From NCBI GenBank assembly GCA_937998635.1, contig CALLDA010000209.1, positions 1 through 6,622 on the forward strand: a DNA stretch of 6,622 nt, in the 5' to 3' direction. A program made the translations under genes and the position numbers. The stretch is from an uncultured Pseudomonadales bacterium (lineage in GTDB: Bacteria > Pseudomonadota > Gammaproteobacteria > Pseudomonadales > Porticoccaceae). A model generated the notes under the pieces. The model searched no databases. It was not told where the DNA came from and worked only from the letters and a program-made list of their open reading frames with translations. Shown here piece by piece: positions 5,762 to 6,622 of the stretch (position 1 is the stretch's first letter; each line of letters opens with the position of its first letter).

Positions 5762-5779
5762 AGAAACCCGAGTCGGGTC
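5760..5779 (-). terminator. Probable intrinsic terminator of tgt
   Basis: On the minus strand ACCCGACTCGGGT (5778-5766) forms a stem of five base pairs (ACCCG/CGGGT) with a three-base loop, continuing directly into TTTCTTT. It begins about 54 nt after the tgt stop codon. The stem is short and the T-run has one C, so some read-through into secD is likely. It could also act as an attenuator. Confidence 0.55.
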
Positions 5780-5832
5780 AAGATCACCAGTCTAGCTAGC
5801 GCCGTTTAATCGCCGAGCACTGTCGGTAATCT

Positions 5833-6622
5833 TTAGCGCCCACCCGATTTAAGCAAATAAGATCGAGCAAATTCTGTCAACTTTTGCTCTCTAATCGCGC
5901 CCCGAATTTTGCTCATAAAATTCTGGTAGTAACGCAGGTTATGAATGGTATTAAGTTGCGCACCGAGAATTTCCTTGCACTTGTCGAGATGGTATAGATA
6001 GGCGCGAGTAAAATTTTGACAGGTATAACAATCGCACTCGCTATCCAGCGCCTGGGTATCGTCCCGGAAGCGGGCATTACGGATTCTCACCACCCCCTCG
6101 CTAGTAAACAGATGACCGTTGCGGGCATTGCGGGTCGGCATCACACAATCGAACATATCGACACCCCGCAACACGGCCTGGAGAATATCCGACGGGGTGC
6201 CGACACCCATCAAGTAACGCGGCTTATCCTCAGGTAGTTCGCTTTGCAAACAATCGAGGACCCGAATCATATCCTCCTTGGGTTCGCCTACCGATAAACC
6301 GCCGATAGCGTAACCGTCGAAGCCGCAGTCACCATCCACGCAGACATCCTTCAAGCTCTGGGCCGATTGCCGCCGCAGGTTTTCATGCATACCACCCTGA
6401 ACAATGCCAAACAGAGCCGCCGGATTATCACCGTGAGCCTGCTTGCTGCGTAGCGCCCAACGCATCGACAACTCCATGGATTCCCGCGCCTGCTTTTCAT
6501 CGGCTGGGTAAGGCGTACATTCATCGAAGACCATCACTACATCGGCACCCAGATCCCGCTGTACCTGTATCGAGCGCTCGGGGTCAAGAAACACCGGGCT
6601 GCCATCAATGGGCGACTTAAAT
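5833..6622 (-). CDS. tgt: Queuine/preQ1 tRNA-guanine transglycosylase Tgt, 5' end beyond window
   Basis: Bacterial Tgt swaps guanine 34 of GUN-anticodon tRNAs (Tyr, His, Asn, Asp) for preQ1, the committed tRNA step of queuosine synthesis, in the cytoplasm. The window holds 262 codons from FKSPIDGSPVFLDPE to the TAA at 5835-5833; about 110 N-terminal residues of the usual 375 lie outside, including the general-acid aspartate. Visible key parts are VFDECTPYP (substrate pocket), GIVQGG, GGLSVGEP, DMFDCVMPTRNARNGHLFT carrying the nucleophilic aspartate (E. coli Asp264), and the zinc site CDCYTC with the later His in NTIHNLRYY. A GTG at 6594-6592 looks like a start but is the internal Val of SPVFLDPE, and the frame runs on to the window edge. 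The gene order tgt-secD-secF is the conserved gammaproteobacterial one, minus yajC. Confidence 0.98.
   Translation of the reverse strand, partial: FKSPIDGSPVFLDPERSIQVQRDLGADVVMVFDECTPYPADEKQARESMELSMRWALRSKQAHGDNPAALFGIVQGGMHENLRRQSAQSLKDVCVDGDCGFDGYAIGGLSVGEPKEDMIRVLDCLQSELPEDKPRYLMGVGTPSDILQAVLRGVDMFDCVMPTRNARNGHLFTSEGVVRIRNARFRDDTQALDSECDCYTCQNFTRAYLYHLDKCKEILGAQLNTIHNLRYYQNFMSKIRGAIREQKLTEFARSYLLKSGGR

Noticed and set aside
5833..6594. tgt as a complete 253-residue protein starting at the GTG at 6594
   Set aside because: The frame continues upstream as FKSPIDGSP, matching the family, so the GTG is an internal valine and the gene is simply cut by the window.

Overview
The window looks like chromosomal DNA of a gammaproteobacterium. 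SecD, SecF and Tgt all match the gammaproteobacterial versions closely: SecD starts MNRYPLWKY and ends KLWI, as I remember it for Pseudomonas SecD. The acyl-CoA genes beside them would suit a marine lipid- or steroid-degrading lineage such as the Cellvibrionales, but that placement is inference. GC content is intermediate, and no tRNA, rRNA, CRISPR array, insertion sequence or phage gene is visible.

Left part (1-2604): an acyl-CoA metabolism neighbourhood. A MaoC-like dehydratase/hydratase gene, cut by the window start, runs leftward from 254. After a 379-bp gap carrying a good sigma-70-type promoter and an inverted repeat, a TetR-family regulator runs rightward (634-1254). It converges with a CaiB/BaiF family III CoA-transferase gene on the minus strand (1372-2604). 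The regulator probably controls CoA-thioester genes of this neighbourhood. Its ligand and the pathway substrate cannot be read from the sequence.

Middle (2605-2923): an AT-rich, non-coding stretch holding the 5' region of the CoA-transferase gene, a GC-rich hairpin that may end the secDF transcript, and a degenerate 14-bp tandem repeat directly after secF.

Right part (2924-6622): housekeeping genes, all on the minus strand in the order tgt (5' end outside the window), secD, secF. SecD and SecF form the proton-driven part of the Sec translocon; Tgt makes queuosine-modified tRNA. yajC normally sits between tgt and secD in this group and is absent here. The short gap instead carries a likely intrinsic terminator for tgt and a likely secD promoter: a perfect TATAAT, a 17-bp spacer, and a perfect 14-bp palindrome filling most of the spacer and touching the -10. 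So secDF looks transcriptionally separate from tgt. This is the most interesting feature of an otherwise fairly ordinary window. I found no convincing previously undescribed multi-gene system.
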